This document shows, piece by piece, positions 7,611 through 15,525 of a stretch of DNA of 42,357 nt (the first letter of the stretch is position 1; each line of letters opens with the position of its first letter). The position numbers and the translations under genes were made by a program. The notes beneath the pieces were generated by a model. That model searched no databases. It was not told the origin of the DNA and saw only the letters and a program-made list of their open reading frames with translations. Source of the stretch: Fimenecus sp045578245 (lineage in GTDB: Bacteria > Bacillota > Clostridia > Oscillospirales > Acutalibacteraceae); the NCBI GenBank assembly GCA_045578245.1, contig JAZNJX010000095.1:1-42357 (forward strand), written 5' to 3'.

Positions 7611-9215
7611 ATGTATAAAAAATTAGTCGCTGTAGTGGTAGCATTAACTTTGGTATTGTCAATTTTTGCTTTCCCGGTGTTTGCATGTTCAGGGAATGCG
7701 AAAACGAATATCAATATAGAAAACTACTTTAACCAAATGCTTGATACCGTTATTCACAAAGCACTTAAGGTGTTTAATCTCGTGTGGCCGGGATATGATA
7801 GAAACTGGTCTGCTTTGGACGATTATGTTCCAAGTGAGTTCTATGCCGGTGAGGAGAAGTTTGAAAATGATGTGGTAACTAGTGCGAAATGGTCATTAGG
7901 TTATGCAGGGGCTTCTTTATTAGAGGGCATTGACATAATGAATGGTGAATATTTTCTTGCTGGTTCTCTTGAACCTTTTGCCGGAAGAGTTCCAACGACC
8001 ATTCATGATGACCAGAGAGTAAGAGTATATGCAATCTCAGATGGTGTTAGCGGAATTGCAATTCAGGCTGTTGTTGACGGATTTGGAATTTCTCGTGGAG
8101 ATGTCCAGGAAATTCGTTCACGTATGAACGAATATGCAGAAGAAAGTGGATATAACCTTATCAGTGTAAATGTATCTGTTTTACATCAGCATTCTTGTAT
8201 TGACACATTGGGTATGAACGTGCCTCTTTTGTCAGCTCTTGTTCTTAACACAACAAATGCTGCATTAGGCGGATTACTTGATGATTATAAAGTGACAAAG
8301 AATCAGCATTTTATGGATAATTTGATTGATAAGACAGTAGATTGCATGGAAACAGCTCTTGAATCAATGGAAGAGGGTAACTTGTACTACGGAAGCACAG
8401 ATATATCTGAATATATGCGAGATGCTCGTGACCCGATAGCTTTTGATTCAAATATTCACAGATTGAGATTTGTACCTGCAAATGGCGATAGGGAAACTTG
8501 GATTGTACAGGGTTCTATGCACTGTACAGGCTTTGGTGCAGGTCCTGACGAGTTAACAGCCGATTATCCATATTATATTGAAAAAGCAATCAATGAAAAA
8601 GTTGATGCCAACGTAGTATATGTGCTCGGAGCCGAGTTGGCAATAAAGATGGAAAATGAATTAGTATATAATCCTGAAGCAACTGATATTGAAAATCTTG
8701 CGAATTATGGTTACGCCGTTGCAGATAAGGTTATTGCAATAAATAATGATATGCTTTTAGCACCAGTCCTTAATGTAGCACATAAGGAAGTTCTTTTACC
8801 TGTAGACAATGGTATATTAACTCTTGCAGCACGTGAGGATTTATTCAACGTAGTTATCGTAAAAAAAGGTCTTAAATATATTATAGTAACTGAAATCGGA
8901 TATATGGAGCTTGGAAATAAAGTTGGTATCTTCTTCTGCCCTGGCGAGTTTGACCCATCCATTATCTTTGGCGGACCTGAATCAGGAGATGCAGCATGGA
9001 CAGGGGAGACATGGTACTATGCTCCACTTAAAGACGTTGCAGATATAGAATACGTTATGGTTTACGGTCTTTGTAATGACCAGGCAGGATACGTATTGCG
9101 TGACAACGAATATCATTCACTTCTTTCTGAAAACGAGGAAGTAAACGTAGTTAGCAAAACAGCGGGTGCTAATTTTACTGAAGCATATATTGAACTTATA
9201 AACGATGTTAAATAA
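7611..9215 (+). CDS. Secreted neutral-ceramidase-like protein, function unproven
   Basis: A 534-residue exported protein. A signal peptide spans about residues 1-24 and ends VFAC, with Cys right after it; this could be a weak lipobox. The middle resembles the neutral/alkaline ceramidase catalytic domain in layout. VRVYAISDGVSGIAIQ fits the early strand. VLHQHSCIDTLG sits where ceramidases have a His-x-His-Ser metal site. WIVQGSMHCTGFGAGPDEL resembles the region around their nucleophile, and DYPYYIEKAI follows it. True ceramidases cleave N-acyl sphingoid amides, so a lipid-amide hydrolase is plausible, but the match is distant. RBS GAGGTG lies six bases before the ATG at 7611, which favours it over GTG 7602 and ATG 7605. 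The next gene starts 30 bases on with no terminator between, so the two are probably cotranscribed. Confidence 0.6.
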   Translation: MYKKLVAVVVALTLVLSIFAFPVFACSGNAKTNINIENYFNQMLDTVIHKALKVFNLVWPGYDRNWSALDDYVPSEFYAGEEKFENDVVTSAKWSLGYAGASLLEGIDIMNGEYFLAGSLEPFAGRVPTTIHDDQRVRVYAISDGVSGIAIQAVVDGFGISRGDVQEIRSRMNEYAEESGYNLISVNVSVLHQHSCIDTLGMNVPLLSALVLNTTNAALGGLLDDYKVTKNQHFMDNLIDKTVDCMETALESMEEGNLYYGSTDISEYMRDARDPIAFDSNIHRLRFVPANGDRETWIVQGSMHCTGFGAGPDELTADYPYYIEKAINEKVDANVVYVLGAELAIKMENELVYNPEATDIENLANYGYAVADKVIAINNDMLLAPVLNVAHKEVLLPVDNGILTLAAREDLFNVVIVKKGLKYIIVTEIGYMELGNKVGIFFCPGEFDPSIIFGGPESGDAAWTGETWYYAPLKDVADIEYVMVYGLCNDQAGYVLRDNEYHSLLSENEEVNVVSKTAGANFTEAYIELINDVK

Positions 9216-9245
9216 AAACACTGTGATAAAAAAGAGGGATTTGTT

Positions 9246-10208
9246 ATGGCAAAAAAAGTATTAACATCTGAGCAGGCCGAAATTAAGGCGATTAAGAAAT
9301 CAAACAGTTCAATGAATTTTACATCCTTTTTAGCACTTTTATTAGCAATTGTTCTTACAATTGGTGTAGTTGTGATTGCTGACAAAATATCAAAGGATTC
9401 TATCAAAGTAGATAACAACACCCCAACTGAAAACAACACAGACATTTCAACAGATGTAGATAATTCAACTGAAAACAATGATAGTGATATGGTTATTGGT
9501 GATAATGGTACAATCACTATAATCGGTGGTAATGATAATTCAACAGATAAAGAAGAACAGAATGATAGTGGTGGCAAAAAAGAACTTTCTGCAAATCCTG
9601 CGGAGTGGTCAAAAGAAGACATTGTTGCTGTTTACAAGAGTTCTGCTACTAAGTCACACAATGTTGTTCAGTCATCTCAGGTTTACGCAATGCCTAAACT
9701 TGTTGTAAACGATGGTGACGGTGCTCTCGGCTTCTTCCTTAAAGTAGCAACACCTGTAATTGCTTCTGTACTTGAGAAAAACGCTACAACATATGGCGGA
9801 ATTACAGGTGGATATACAAAGATGGTACCTTCAGATGTTCAATCTGCAAAAGCATATAAAGATGGTGATTACATAGTAATTGAAATGGTAATGGCGGAGC
9901 AGACAGATGGCATATATGGGGATTATCAGGGCGGTTCAGTTGGTCATGCAATCAATGTTTTAGGTAATGTTGCTACTGCAGTTGAACAGTTTCCTGCATT
10001 TGATATTAAATTTGAAGAAGCTGATATAAAAATTCACTATACAAATCCAACAGTTAAAGTAAGAATTAATAAAGATGGTATAATTGAAAAGGGTACTTGG
10101 AGTTATAATGCACAGATTTATATCAGAGATTTAGCGATTGATAGTCTTATGATAAAAAAGGCAGATGCAGAAATTATCTATACCATAACAACTGGTGGCG
10201 GATTCTAA
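9246..10208 (+). CDS. Exported protein, copy 1 of a three-member paralogous family
   Basis: I do not recognise this 320-residue family. Copy 1 has a short cytosolic head (MAKKVLTSEQAEIKAIKK), one membrane segment at about 28-47, a low-complexity Asn/Asp/Thr/Ser linker at about 53-112, and a folded domain at about 115-320. The domain shares motifs with the genes at 10313 and 11772: a P-x-E-W-S/T-K start, GGITGGY, VPSD...AKAYK.GD, an E-M-V-M...EQTD segment, GHAI.V.GN, and NKDGIIEKGTWSY. It ends TTGGGF, as does copy 2. The topology suggests an outward-facing domain held by a stalk. It sits 30 bases after the ceramidase-like gene with RBS AAGAGGGA. Expression as a surface protein is inferred; activity is unknown. 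Confidence 0.8.
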   Translation: MAKKVLTSEQAEIKAIKKSNSSMNFTSFLALLLAIVLTIGVVVIADKISKDSIKVDNNTPTENNTDISTDVDNSTENNDSDMVIGDNGTITIIGGNDNSTDKEEQNDSGGKKELSANPAEWSKEDIVAVYKSSATKSHNVVQSSQVYAMPKLVVNDGDGALGFFLKVATPVIASVLEKNATTYGGITGGYTKMVPSDVQSAKAYKDGDYIVIEMVMAEQTDGIYGDYQGGSVGHAINVLGNVATAVEQFPAFDIKFEEADIKIHYTNPTVKVRINKDGIIEKGTWSYNAQIYIRDLAIDSLMIKKADAEIIYTITTGGGF

Positions 10209-10215
10209 AAAATAT

Positions 10216-10240
10216 GACGGGGCGAAAGTCCCGTCTTTTT
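10216..10240 (+). terminator. Rho-independent terminator after paralogue 1
   Basis: GACGGG (10216-10221) and CCCGTC (10230-10235) form a 6-bp GC-rich stem, followed by five T. Confidence 0.85.
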
Positions 10241-10245
10241 ATTTA

Positions 10246-10274
10246 TTGACAAATGGTGATTTTTGTCGTAGAAT
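10246..10274 (+). promoter_or_regulatory. Promoter of paralogue 2
   Basis: TTGACA (10246-10251), a 17-bp spacer, TAGAAT (10269-10274). Confidence 0.75.
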
Positions 10275-10312
10275 TTTATTGAAAAATTTGACATAGTGAG
10301 AGGAAAATGAGT

Positions 10313-11263
10313 ATGGCGAAAAAAGTATTAACTCCTGAACAAGCAGAAATCAGGGCATTAAAGAATAAAGCATCTTCACTGACTTGGACAGGTGTTTTAG
10401 CATTTTTATTGGCATTTGTTTTAGTCTTTGGTGTTATAACTGTTGGTAAATCAACTGTTTCAAAAACAGGGGAGTATATTGAGGAACCTGGTTCCGTAAA
10501 TACACCTGATAAGCCTTCAAACACACCCGGTGGTCCTGAAGTTACACCTGGTGGTCCGATTGATGAAGAAAGTGGTAGCGAAATAACCGATGAAAACACG
10601 GGAAACGAAAATAAAGAGCCTTCAACTCCAAAAAGAGAACTTCCGGAAGACCCAAAAGAATGGACAAAGGAAGAAGTTGTAGAATTTTACAAAGCTGCTG
10701 CAAAAAAATCAACGGGTGCGAAGTCTATTCAGAATATGGCAATGAACAATGGTATGAATGTTAAGCTGAATAACAGTGCGTTGGAATTTGTTATTGGTCT
10801 TGCTGAACCGGTTATTAAATTGGCTCTTAAGAATAATTCAATTGAATTCGACGGTATAACAGGTGGATACAATAGTCTGGTTCCTTCTGATGCTGAGAGT
10901 GCTAAGGCATATAAAGAGGGGGATTATACTGTTGTTGAAATGGTAATGGTCGAGCAGACAGATGATGCTTATGGTGATACATTCAAAGGCACTGTAGGTC
11001 ATGCAATTTCAGTTGTTGGTAATATTGCAGTTGTTGCTGATAATTTTCCAAATTGGACTATCAACTTTAAAGATGCTTTTGTAGAACTTAAGTATGTTGA
11101 CCCAGTTGTTAAAGTAAAAATTAACAAAGATGGTGTTATTGAAAAAGGAACATGGAGCTATTATGTTCATGTTCACGTTAAAGGTCTTCAGATTGAAAGT
11201 GTGGTAGTTGAGGATGCTACAACAGTAATTGACTACGTTATCACAACTGGTGGGGGATTCTGA
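10313..11263 (+). CDS. Exported protein, copy 2 of the paralogous family
   Basis: 316 residues with the same plan as the gene at 9246. The head MAKKVLTPEQAEIRALK is nearly identical to that of copy 1. A membrane segment (about 25-45) is followed by a linker rich in Pro, Gly, Thr and Glu, including two TPGGPE/TPGGPI-like units, and then the shared domain (about 112-316) ending ITTGGGF. The linkers differ in composition while the head and domain are conserved, as expected if the linker is only a stalk. The start at 10313 is chosen over ATG 10307 because GAGAGGA (10298-10304) is eight bases away and because MAKKV then aligns with copy 1. It has its own promoter and terminator. No known function. 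Confidence 0.8.
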   Translation: MAKKVLTPEQAEIRALKNKASSLTWTGVLAFLLAFVLVFGVITVGKSTVSKTGEYIEEPGSVNTPDKPSNTPGGPEVTPGGPIDEESGSEITDENTGNENKEPSTPKRELPEDPKEWTKEEVVEFYKAAAKKSTGAKSIQNMAMNNGMNVKLNNSALEFVIGLAEPVIKLALKNNSIEFDGITGGYNSLVPSDAESAKAYKEGDYTVVEMVMVEQTDDAYGDTFKGTVGHAISVVGNIAVVADNFPNWTINFKDAFVELKYVDPVVKVKINKDGVIEKGTWSYYVHVHVKGLQIESVVVEDATTVIDYVITTGGGF

Positions 11264-11271
11264 TAATTGTT

Positions 11272-11305
11272 AAAGGTGTTTGTTCTTACGAACAAGCACC
11301 TTTTT
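11272..11305 (+). terminator. Rho-independent terminator after paralogue 2
   Basis: A 14-bp stem (11272-11285 with 11290-11303, one G-T wobble) with a four-base loop TTAC, running into TTTTT. Confidence 0.88.
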
Positions 11306-11310
11306 GTTGT

Positions 11311-11627
11311 CAAAAATTAGCTGGTGTGTTTGATGAATCTGCAGTACCAGAAGGTACAATGCCAAGAGCAAAGAATAAAACAGAACACGATGATGTGTAT
11401 GTAGTTTATTCTGCAAGTGGTTTCAGTTCGGGTGGTGATTGTAATGGCATGCTCAGCTTTAATGGTGAGGAATTTCAGACTCCAATAATTGGACAAAAAG
11501 CAGAACTAAGGTTTATGGAAATGGTCCTTTAAAGAGTCTTTATAATTCAGGACACTGCAGTTTCCTGTACCGTGAAAACGGGGAAATATATGGTTTACCG
11601 CGTAACTCAAACGAGAGATTTTCATAA
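11311..11627 (+). pseudogene. Decayed gene remnant with a frameshift
   Basis: A frame with no credible start or RBS runs from about 11311 to 11532 (LAGVFDESAVPEG... to ...GEEFQTPIIGQK). Inserting one base in the A-run at about 11494-11498 continues it smoothly as RTKVYGNGPLKSLYNSGH...NGEIYGLPRNSNERF to a TAA at 11625-11627. The joined peptide reads like real protein (about 105 residues), so this is probably the 3' remnant of a frameshifted, 5'-truncated gene. It begins immediately after a terminator. I do not recognise the family. Confidence 0.5.
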
Positions 11628-11711
11628 ATCACCACGGTTGACTTATGTGAAAAAGGTAACATTAAAAAAGGAGTTCCACATTTTTAAGCAAGAAAATGGT
11701 GTGTGCTTTCG

Positions 11712-11740
11712 TTGACAAAATATAATTTTTATAGTAATAT
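11712..11740 (+). promoter_or_regulatory. Promoter of paralogue 3
   Basis: TTGACA (11712-11717), a 17-bp spacer, TAATAT (11735-11740). RBS AGGAGG follows at 11758-11763. The stretch from 11628 to 11711 shows nothing I can identify. Confidence 0.65.
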
Positions 11741-11771
11741 TAATTTGTACGTTTATTAGGAGGCTATCTCA

Positions 11772-12647
11772 ATGAAAAAATTACTTGCTATACTTGTTGC
11801 GATTTCAATGCTCGTGTGTTTAACATCATGTGCAAAGATTAGTGTAACAGTTCCAAACCAGGCTAAACCAAACGGTCCTATAAATGATGATTTTAATAGT
11901 CAGTTGCCTGACGATTTTAATGATAACTTTGATAATAATCAGGGTGATTCACAGGATAATAACTCCAACGATAATCAAAACAATAATCCTCCATCGGGCG
12001 AGTTAAGTGATAATCCTTCCGAATGGACAAAGGCACAGATTGTTGATTATTATAAAAAGGCTGCAGGTAAGACACATAATTCAGTAACATCATATCAAAA
12101 GATGACTATGCGTAAAGACTCTTTGAATGCACCTGGTATCAATGGTACTTTACTTAATTTTGCTGAGAGCGTTATGTCAACAGCTTTGTCAAACAACTCA
12201 ATGGATATTAAGGGCATTACAGGTGGACATTGGGATCTTGCAGCATCTGATGTTTCAGGAGCAAAAGCATATAAGAGTGGTAATAACATTGTCATTGAAA
12301 TGAAGATGAATGAACAGGTCGATAAGGGTGACGGTAAGATGTACGAAGGTACAGTTGGTCACGCTATTTCAGTTGTTGGTGATATTGATTCGGTTATAGG
12401 TCAGTTCTCAGGACTCGGTATGGATGCTAAAATCGCAGATAAGGACTGTACTCTTCACTACAAAAACCCTGTGCTTAAGGTTACCGTTAACAATAATGGT
12501 ATGATTGTCAATGGTACATGGAGCTATGTGGTATATATTACTCTTAACAATCTCGAGATTAAGGCTATGGGATTGACTGTTCCCGTTAAGCAAGCAACAT
12601 CTATTGTTGACTTTGTTGTTACACTTAATGGTGGATTTAAATCATAA
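11772..12647 (+). CDS. Lipoprotein, copy 3 of the paralogous family
   Basis: 291 residues. Unlike copies 1 and 2, it begins with a lipoprotein signal peptide: a KK pair, a hydrophobic core and the lipobox LTSC with Cys20 as the lipid-modified residue. A strongly Asn/Asp-rich linker (about 35-75, with PDDFNDNFDNN and NSNDNQNNN) precedes the shared domain, which starts NPSEWTKAQIVDYYKKAAGK and retains GITGG, SGAKAYKSGN, GHAISVVGDI and NNGMIVNGTWSY, ending LNGGFKS. The family has therefore been moved from a membrane-segment anchor to a lipid anchor while keeping a stalk and the same outer domain. RBS AGGAGG lies eight bases upstream. Function unknown. Confidence 0.85.
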   Translation: MKKLLAILVAISMLVCLTSCAKISVTVPNQAKPNGPINDDFNSQLPDDFNDNFDNNQGDSQDNNSNDNQNNNPPSGELSDNPSEWTKAQIVDYYKKAAGKTHNSVTSYQKMTMRKDSLNAPGINGTLLNFAESVMSTALSNNSMDIKGITGGHWDLAASDVSGAKAYKSGNNIVIEMKMNEQVDKGDGKMYEGTVGHAISVVGDIDSVIGQFSGLGMDAKIADKDCTLHYKNPVLKVTVNNNGMIVNGTWSYVVYITLNNLEIKAMGLTVPVKQATSIVDFVVTLNGGFKS

Positions 12648-12669
12648 TTGAATATTAAGAATATGAAAA

Positions 12670-12708
12670 AGCTGTCTTGGATGATTTAAAAATCTGAGGC
12701 AGTTTTAT
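12670..12708 (+). terminator. Terminator after paralogue 3
   Basis: A 13-bp stem with four wobble pairs (12670-12682 with 12692-12704) runs into a T-rich tract. Confidence 0.65.
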
Positions 12709-12717
12709 TTTGTTTTA

Positions 12718-12746
12718 TTGACATAAGACAATTTGGTCTTTATAAT
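12718..12746 (+). promoter_or_regulatory. Perfect-consensus promoter of the MFS gene with internal dyad
   Basis: TTGACA (12718-12723), 17 bp, TATAAT (12741-12746): full consensus in both boxes. The spacer contains AAGAC (12725-12729) and its inverse GTCTT (12736-12740), six bases apart, a plausible repressor site for a promoter that would otherwise be very strong. Confidence 0.85.
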
Positions 12747-12772
12747 TTAAGTTAAAAGAAAGGTGGGGCAAT

Positions 12773-14167
12773 ATGAAAAATGTTCAACAAATCACCACGA
12801 ATGAACAACGAGAAATAAAACGACTTAAAAAGATGCAAGGTAGGTCAGATAGCAGTAAATACTTCTTTGTTTTATTGGTGCTTATTGCAATCGTTAATAT
12901 CCTTGATGAGGTTACAAGTAATCTTACTGTTACCGTTCAGTCATCTTTTGTTACAGAGTTTTTTGTGAACAATCCGTTTATGGGTAAGTACTATACATTC
13001 CAGGAAGGTCTTGCACTTCATTCCGGTGTTGGTGTATTCACCTATGTCCTTGGTATTTTTACACCATTTTATAAAGCACTTGCTGATAAATGGGGAAGAA
13101 AACCACTTTTTGCTTTGTCCACACTTGGTATGGCAATAGGACTTATTGTGATTTATCTTTCATCAAGTTATATAATGTTCCTTGTAGGTTTTGCAATCAT
13201 CAGTTTCTTTATGGGTCATGATATCCAGATTATATACATCCTTGAAGAAGCTCCTGATAAGCATCGTGCAAAGATTTATAGTTTCTTAAAGAGCTTTGGT
13301 ATTTTGGGTGTTATTCTTATTCCTACACTTCGTGATATGCTTATGGGTGATGATGCTACCAAATGGCGTGAAATCTTCTTGGTACCAGCCTTAATTGGCT
13401 TCGTTGCTGTTTTACTTGTAGTGCTTTTTGCAAAAGATACAAAGGTGTTTGTGAATGAAAGAATCGAATACCTTTCCCGTCCTTATGAAGAACGTCAGGC
13501 AGAAAAACTACTTAAAAAGCAGCAAAAAGAAGCACAGAGAAACCAATCAGGCGTTTTCAATGGAGTGAAATACATTTTCTCAAACGCTGACACAAAGAAT
13601 CTTATTATTTCCCATATCATATTTGACTCTGCAATGCCTGCGATAGCGCTTTATTTTGAGTCTTCAATGCACAAGGTGGGTATGAGTACAAGCGATATCA
13701 CAAAAGCCCTATTTATGGTGCCTGTGGTTTATGCTACAATTACTTTCCTTTCAGGATTTATTGCTGATAAGCTTGGCAGAAAGGTGACTGTAACAGGATT
13801 TTCAATTACTTGTATCGCAGGGTATTCCCTTTTTGTAGCAGGAATTCTCTGTGGCTGGAATCCTTATCTTATCGGATTCTTCGCAGGACTTTATCAGGGT
13901 TCATACTGGATTGGCAGAGATTATATGAATGTTATGATGACAGAAAAAGTGCCAACAGATATTCGTGCTTCAGTTGTAGGTGCAGAGGGACTTTTAGTTA
14001 TTATTGGTCTTGCAGTTGGTTATCTTCTTGCAATTGTTGGAATGCTTAAATTCGAAATCTGGTGGGTATGTCTTACGATTTCTATAGTGGCTGTTGGTGT
14101 GGCTGCAATAATGTTTACAACCAAAGTCAAAGAAACAAAAGGCGTAAACCTTGATGAAATAGAATAA
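12773..14167 (+). CDS. Major facilitator superfamily transporter
   Basis: 464 residues with about twelve hydrophobic segments. The two MFS A-like loop motifs are present: ADKWGRKPLF after the second segment and ADKLGRKVTV in the matching place of the second half. A central cytosolic loop rich in Lys, Glu and Gln (ERQAEKLLKKQQKEAQRN) separates the halves. The N-terminal 30 residues are charged and cytosolic, and an unusual loop before TM2 contains VQSSFVTEFFVNNPFMGKYY. Substrate is unknown; family resemblance does not separate sugar, drug or organic-acid carriers. It is a single gene with a consensus promoter, RBS AAAGGTGGGG and a terminator. It may export or import a compound linked to the neighbouring operons, but nothing in the sequence proves this. 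Confidence 0.87.
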   Translation: MKNVQQITTNEQREIKRLKKMQGRSDSSKYFFVLLVLIAIVNILDEVTSNLTVTVQSSFVTEFFVNNPFMGKYYTFQEGLALHSGVGVFTYVLGIFTPFYKALADKWGRKPLFALSTLGMAIGLIVIYLSSSYIMFLVGFAIISFFMGHDIQIIYILEEAPDKHRAKIYSFLKSFGILGVILIPTLRDMLMGDDATKWREIFLVPALIGFVAVLLVVLFAKDTKVFVNERIEYLSRPYEERQAEKLLKKQQKEAQRNQSGVFNGVKYIFSNADTKNLIISHIIFDSAMPAIALYFESSMHKVGMSTSDITKALFMVPVVYATITFLSGFIADKLGRKVTVTGFSITCIAGYSLFVAGILCGWNPYLIGFFAGLYQGSYWIGRDYMNVMMTEKVPTDIRASVVGAEGLLVIIGLAVGYLLAIVGMLKFEIWWVCLTISIVAVGVAAIMFTTKVKETKGVNLDEIE

Positions 14168-14178
14168 TACATAAGATG

Positions 14179-14216
14179 TAAAAACGGAGAGTGAAAAAAC
14201 TCTCCGTTTTATTTTT
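14179..14216. terminator. Bidirectional terminator between MFS gene and phosphoesterase gene
   Basis: Perfect 12-bp stem AAAACGGAGAGT (14181-14192) and ACTCTCCGTTTT (14199-14210), with A-rich and T-rich flanks. It serves the convergent transcripts on both sides. Confidence 0.9.
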
Positions 14217-14220
14217 GTCT

Positions 14221-15510
14221 TCAGTTAAACTCTTCATTCAACTGTTGCATTGTAACTTGTTCTTTATCAGGATTTACATATTTGTCCTGGTAGTAGTTTT
14301 CAGGGTAACAGTCAAATGTACCGTCAGGTTTTACCGTAATAACTGTGCAACCACGCTGTGTACCACGTTTATCGATTTTACCATAAGCAACATAGTCAAT
14401 ACTCATACCATATGTAAGACGGATTCCCTTATAGTCTAAAGAGAAAATGTTGACGTGGTCATGACCAACAAACATACCCTGTGTGCTGCCTAATTCAAGA
14501 GCTGTTTCGAAGAATAAGTCGTCTGTGGTAGGAGGACACACATGTTCACCTAAAGTTCCGTAATAGTACTTAACATTTTCTGTATCTTTGTATCCGTTTG
14601 CTTTAAATTCGTCCCATGCATTTTGATATTCAATAGGAGGAATATGCATAAATACGAGAGACTTTACAAGACTATATTTTTCAAGCAACTGTGATTTTTC
14701 ATCACCGTCAAAAGTCTTTTCGATGAAAGCCTTGTTTTCTGCATTAAGTGCTTCACAAGCATTTTTATACCATTCAATCTGATTTTCGTGGATGTTATCA
14801 TAGTTACCTGTAAGACCGGCAACAATCCCCGCAAAAGTAGATTCTTTTGGATAATCATTTGTATCTATTGTGATGAGTGCCTGAGTTATTACACCATCAC
14901 TGTTTTTTACTTTAATAACATTGTTTCCAACACCATCAACATTCTCATCGCCAGGAAGGAAAAGACTGTTTTTCCATTCGTCACTATTATAGAATTCACC
15001 CATTTTTTCACGGTTGTATATAGAGTATATTTCGGAATCATGGTTTCCGAGTGTAGGTGTCCAGTATACTCCAAGTTGTTCCATAAGAGTAGCGAAAATT
15101 CTGGCAGCATACTGATTGTTGAAAGTACCTGCAGTGAACGGCACAGGGTAGCTTATGTCACCAGTTGTAATAACGATATCAGGCTTTTCTTCAAGAATCA
15201 TGGATGCAACTGCACTGATAGCTTTTCTGTCATCTTTTTTAGACATCCAACCACCACCAAGGTGTACGTCGGTCAACTGTACAACCTTAACATCACGGTC
15301 AGAAATTATTGTGTAATATCCATCTTCATCTTTTTCAACCTGTAATCTATCGGTGTTTTCTACAGATGGTAATGTTTTAATATATTCTATTGTGTTGTTA
15401 ACATAAACCTTGTTAGCAATAATAGTTGCAATTATGATGACAACAATAATCGCTAAAATAATTCCCAAAGTTTTCATAATTTTTTTACCATTCTTCTTTT
15501 TTGCTTTCAT
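14221..15510 (-). CDS. Membrane-anchored calcineurin-like metallophosphoesterase
   Basis: 429 residues. A Lys-rich start and one hydrophobic segment (about 14-33) anchor it with the catalytic domain outside. Metal-site motifs appear in order: QLTDVHLGG (Asp81, His83), TTGDISYP (Asp118), LGNHDSE (155-161), FMHIPP, and GHDHVN near the C-terminus. All the expected metal ligands are present, so it should be an active phosphohydrolase; the substrate may be a phospholipid, a wall-polymer phosphate or a nucleotide. It is the last gene of the operon and begins 15 bases after the LTA-synthase-like gene, which suggests a joint role in glycerophosphate polymer or lipid metabolism. That link is inferred. 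Confidence 0.87.
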   Translation of the reverse strand: MKAKKKNGKKIMKTLGIILAIIVVIIIATIIANKVYVNNTIEYIKTLPSVENTDRLQVEKDEDGYYTIISDRDVKVVQLTDVHLGGGWMSKKDDRKAISAVASMILEEKPDIVITTGDISYPVPFTAGTFNNQYAARIFATLMEQLGVYWTPTLGNHDSEIYSIYNREKMGEFYNSDEWKNSLFLPGDENVDGVGNNVIKVKNSDGVITQALITIDTNDYPKESTFAGIVAGLTGNYDNIHENQIEWYKNACEALNAENKAFIEKTFDGDEKSQLLEKYSLVKSLVFMHIPPIEYQNAWDEFKANGYKDTENVKYYYGTLGEHVCPPTTDDLFFETALELGSTQGMFVGHDHVNIFSLDYKGIRLTYGMSIDYVAYGKIDKRGTQRGCTVITVKPDGTFDCYPENYYQDKYVNPDKEQVTMQQLNEEFN

Positions 15511-15525
15511 AACCCTTTAATCCTT

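Noticed and set aside
9113..9622. 169-codon open frame on the minus strand
   Set aside because: It is antisense to the low-complexity linker of paralogue 1, whose Asn/Asp/Thr codons produce a Ser/Leu/Val-rich shadow; it has no ribosome site.
14788..15345. 185-codon plus-strand frame
   Set aside because: It is antisense to the metallophosphoesterase gene, whose motifs are intact; the peptide has no recognisable features.
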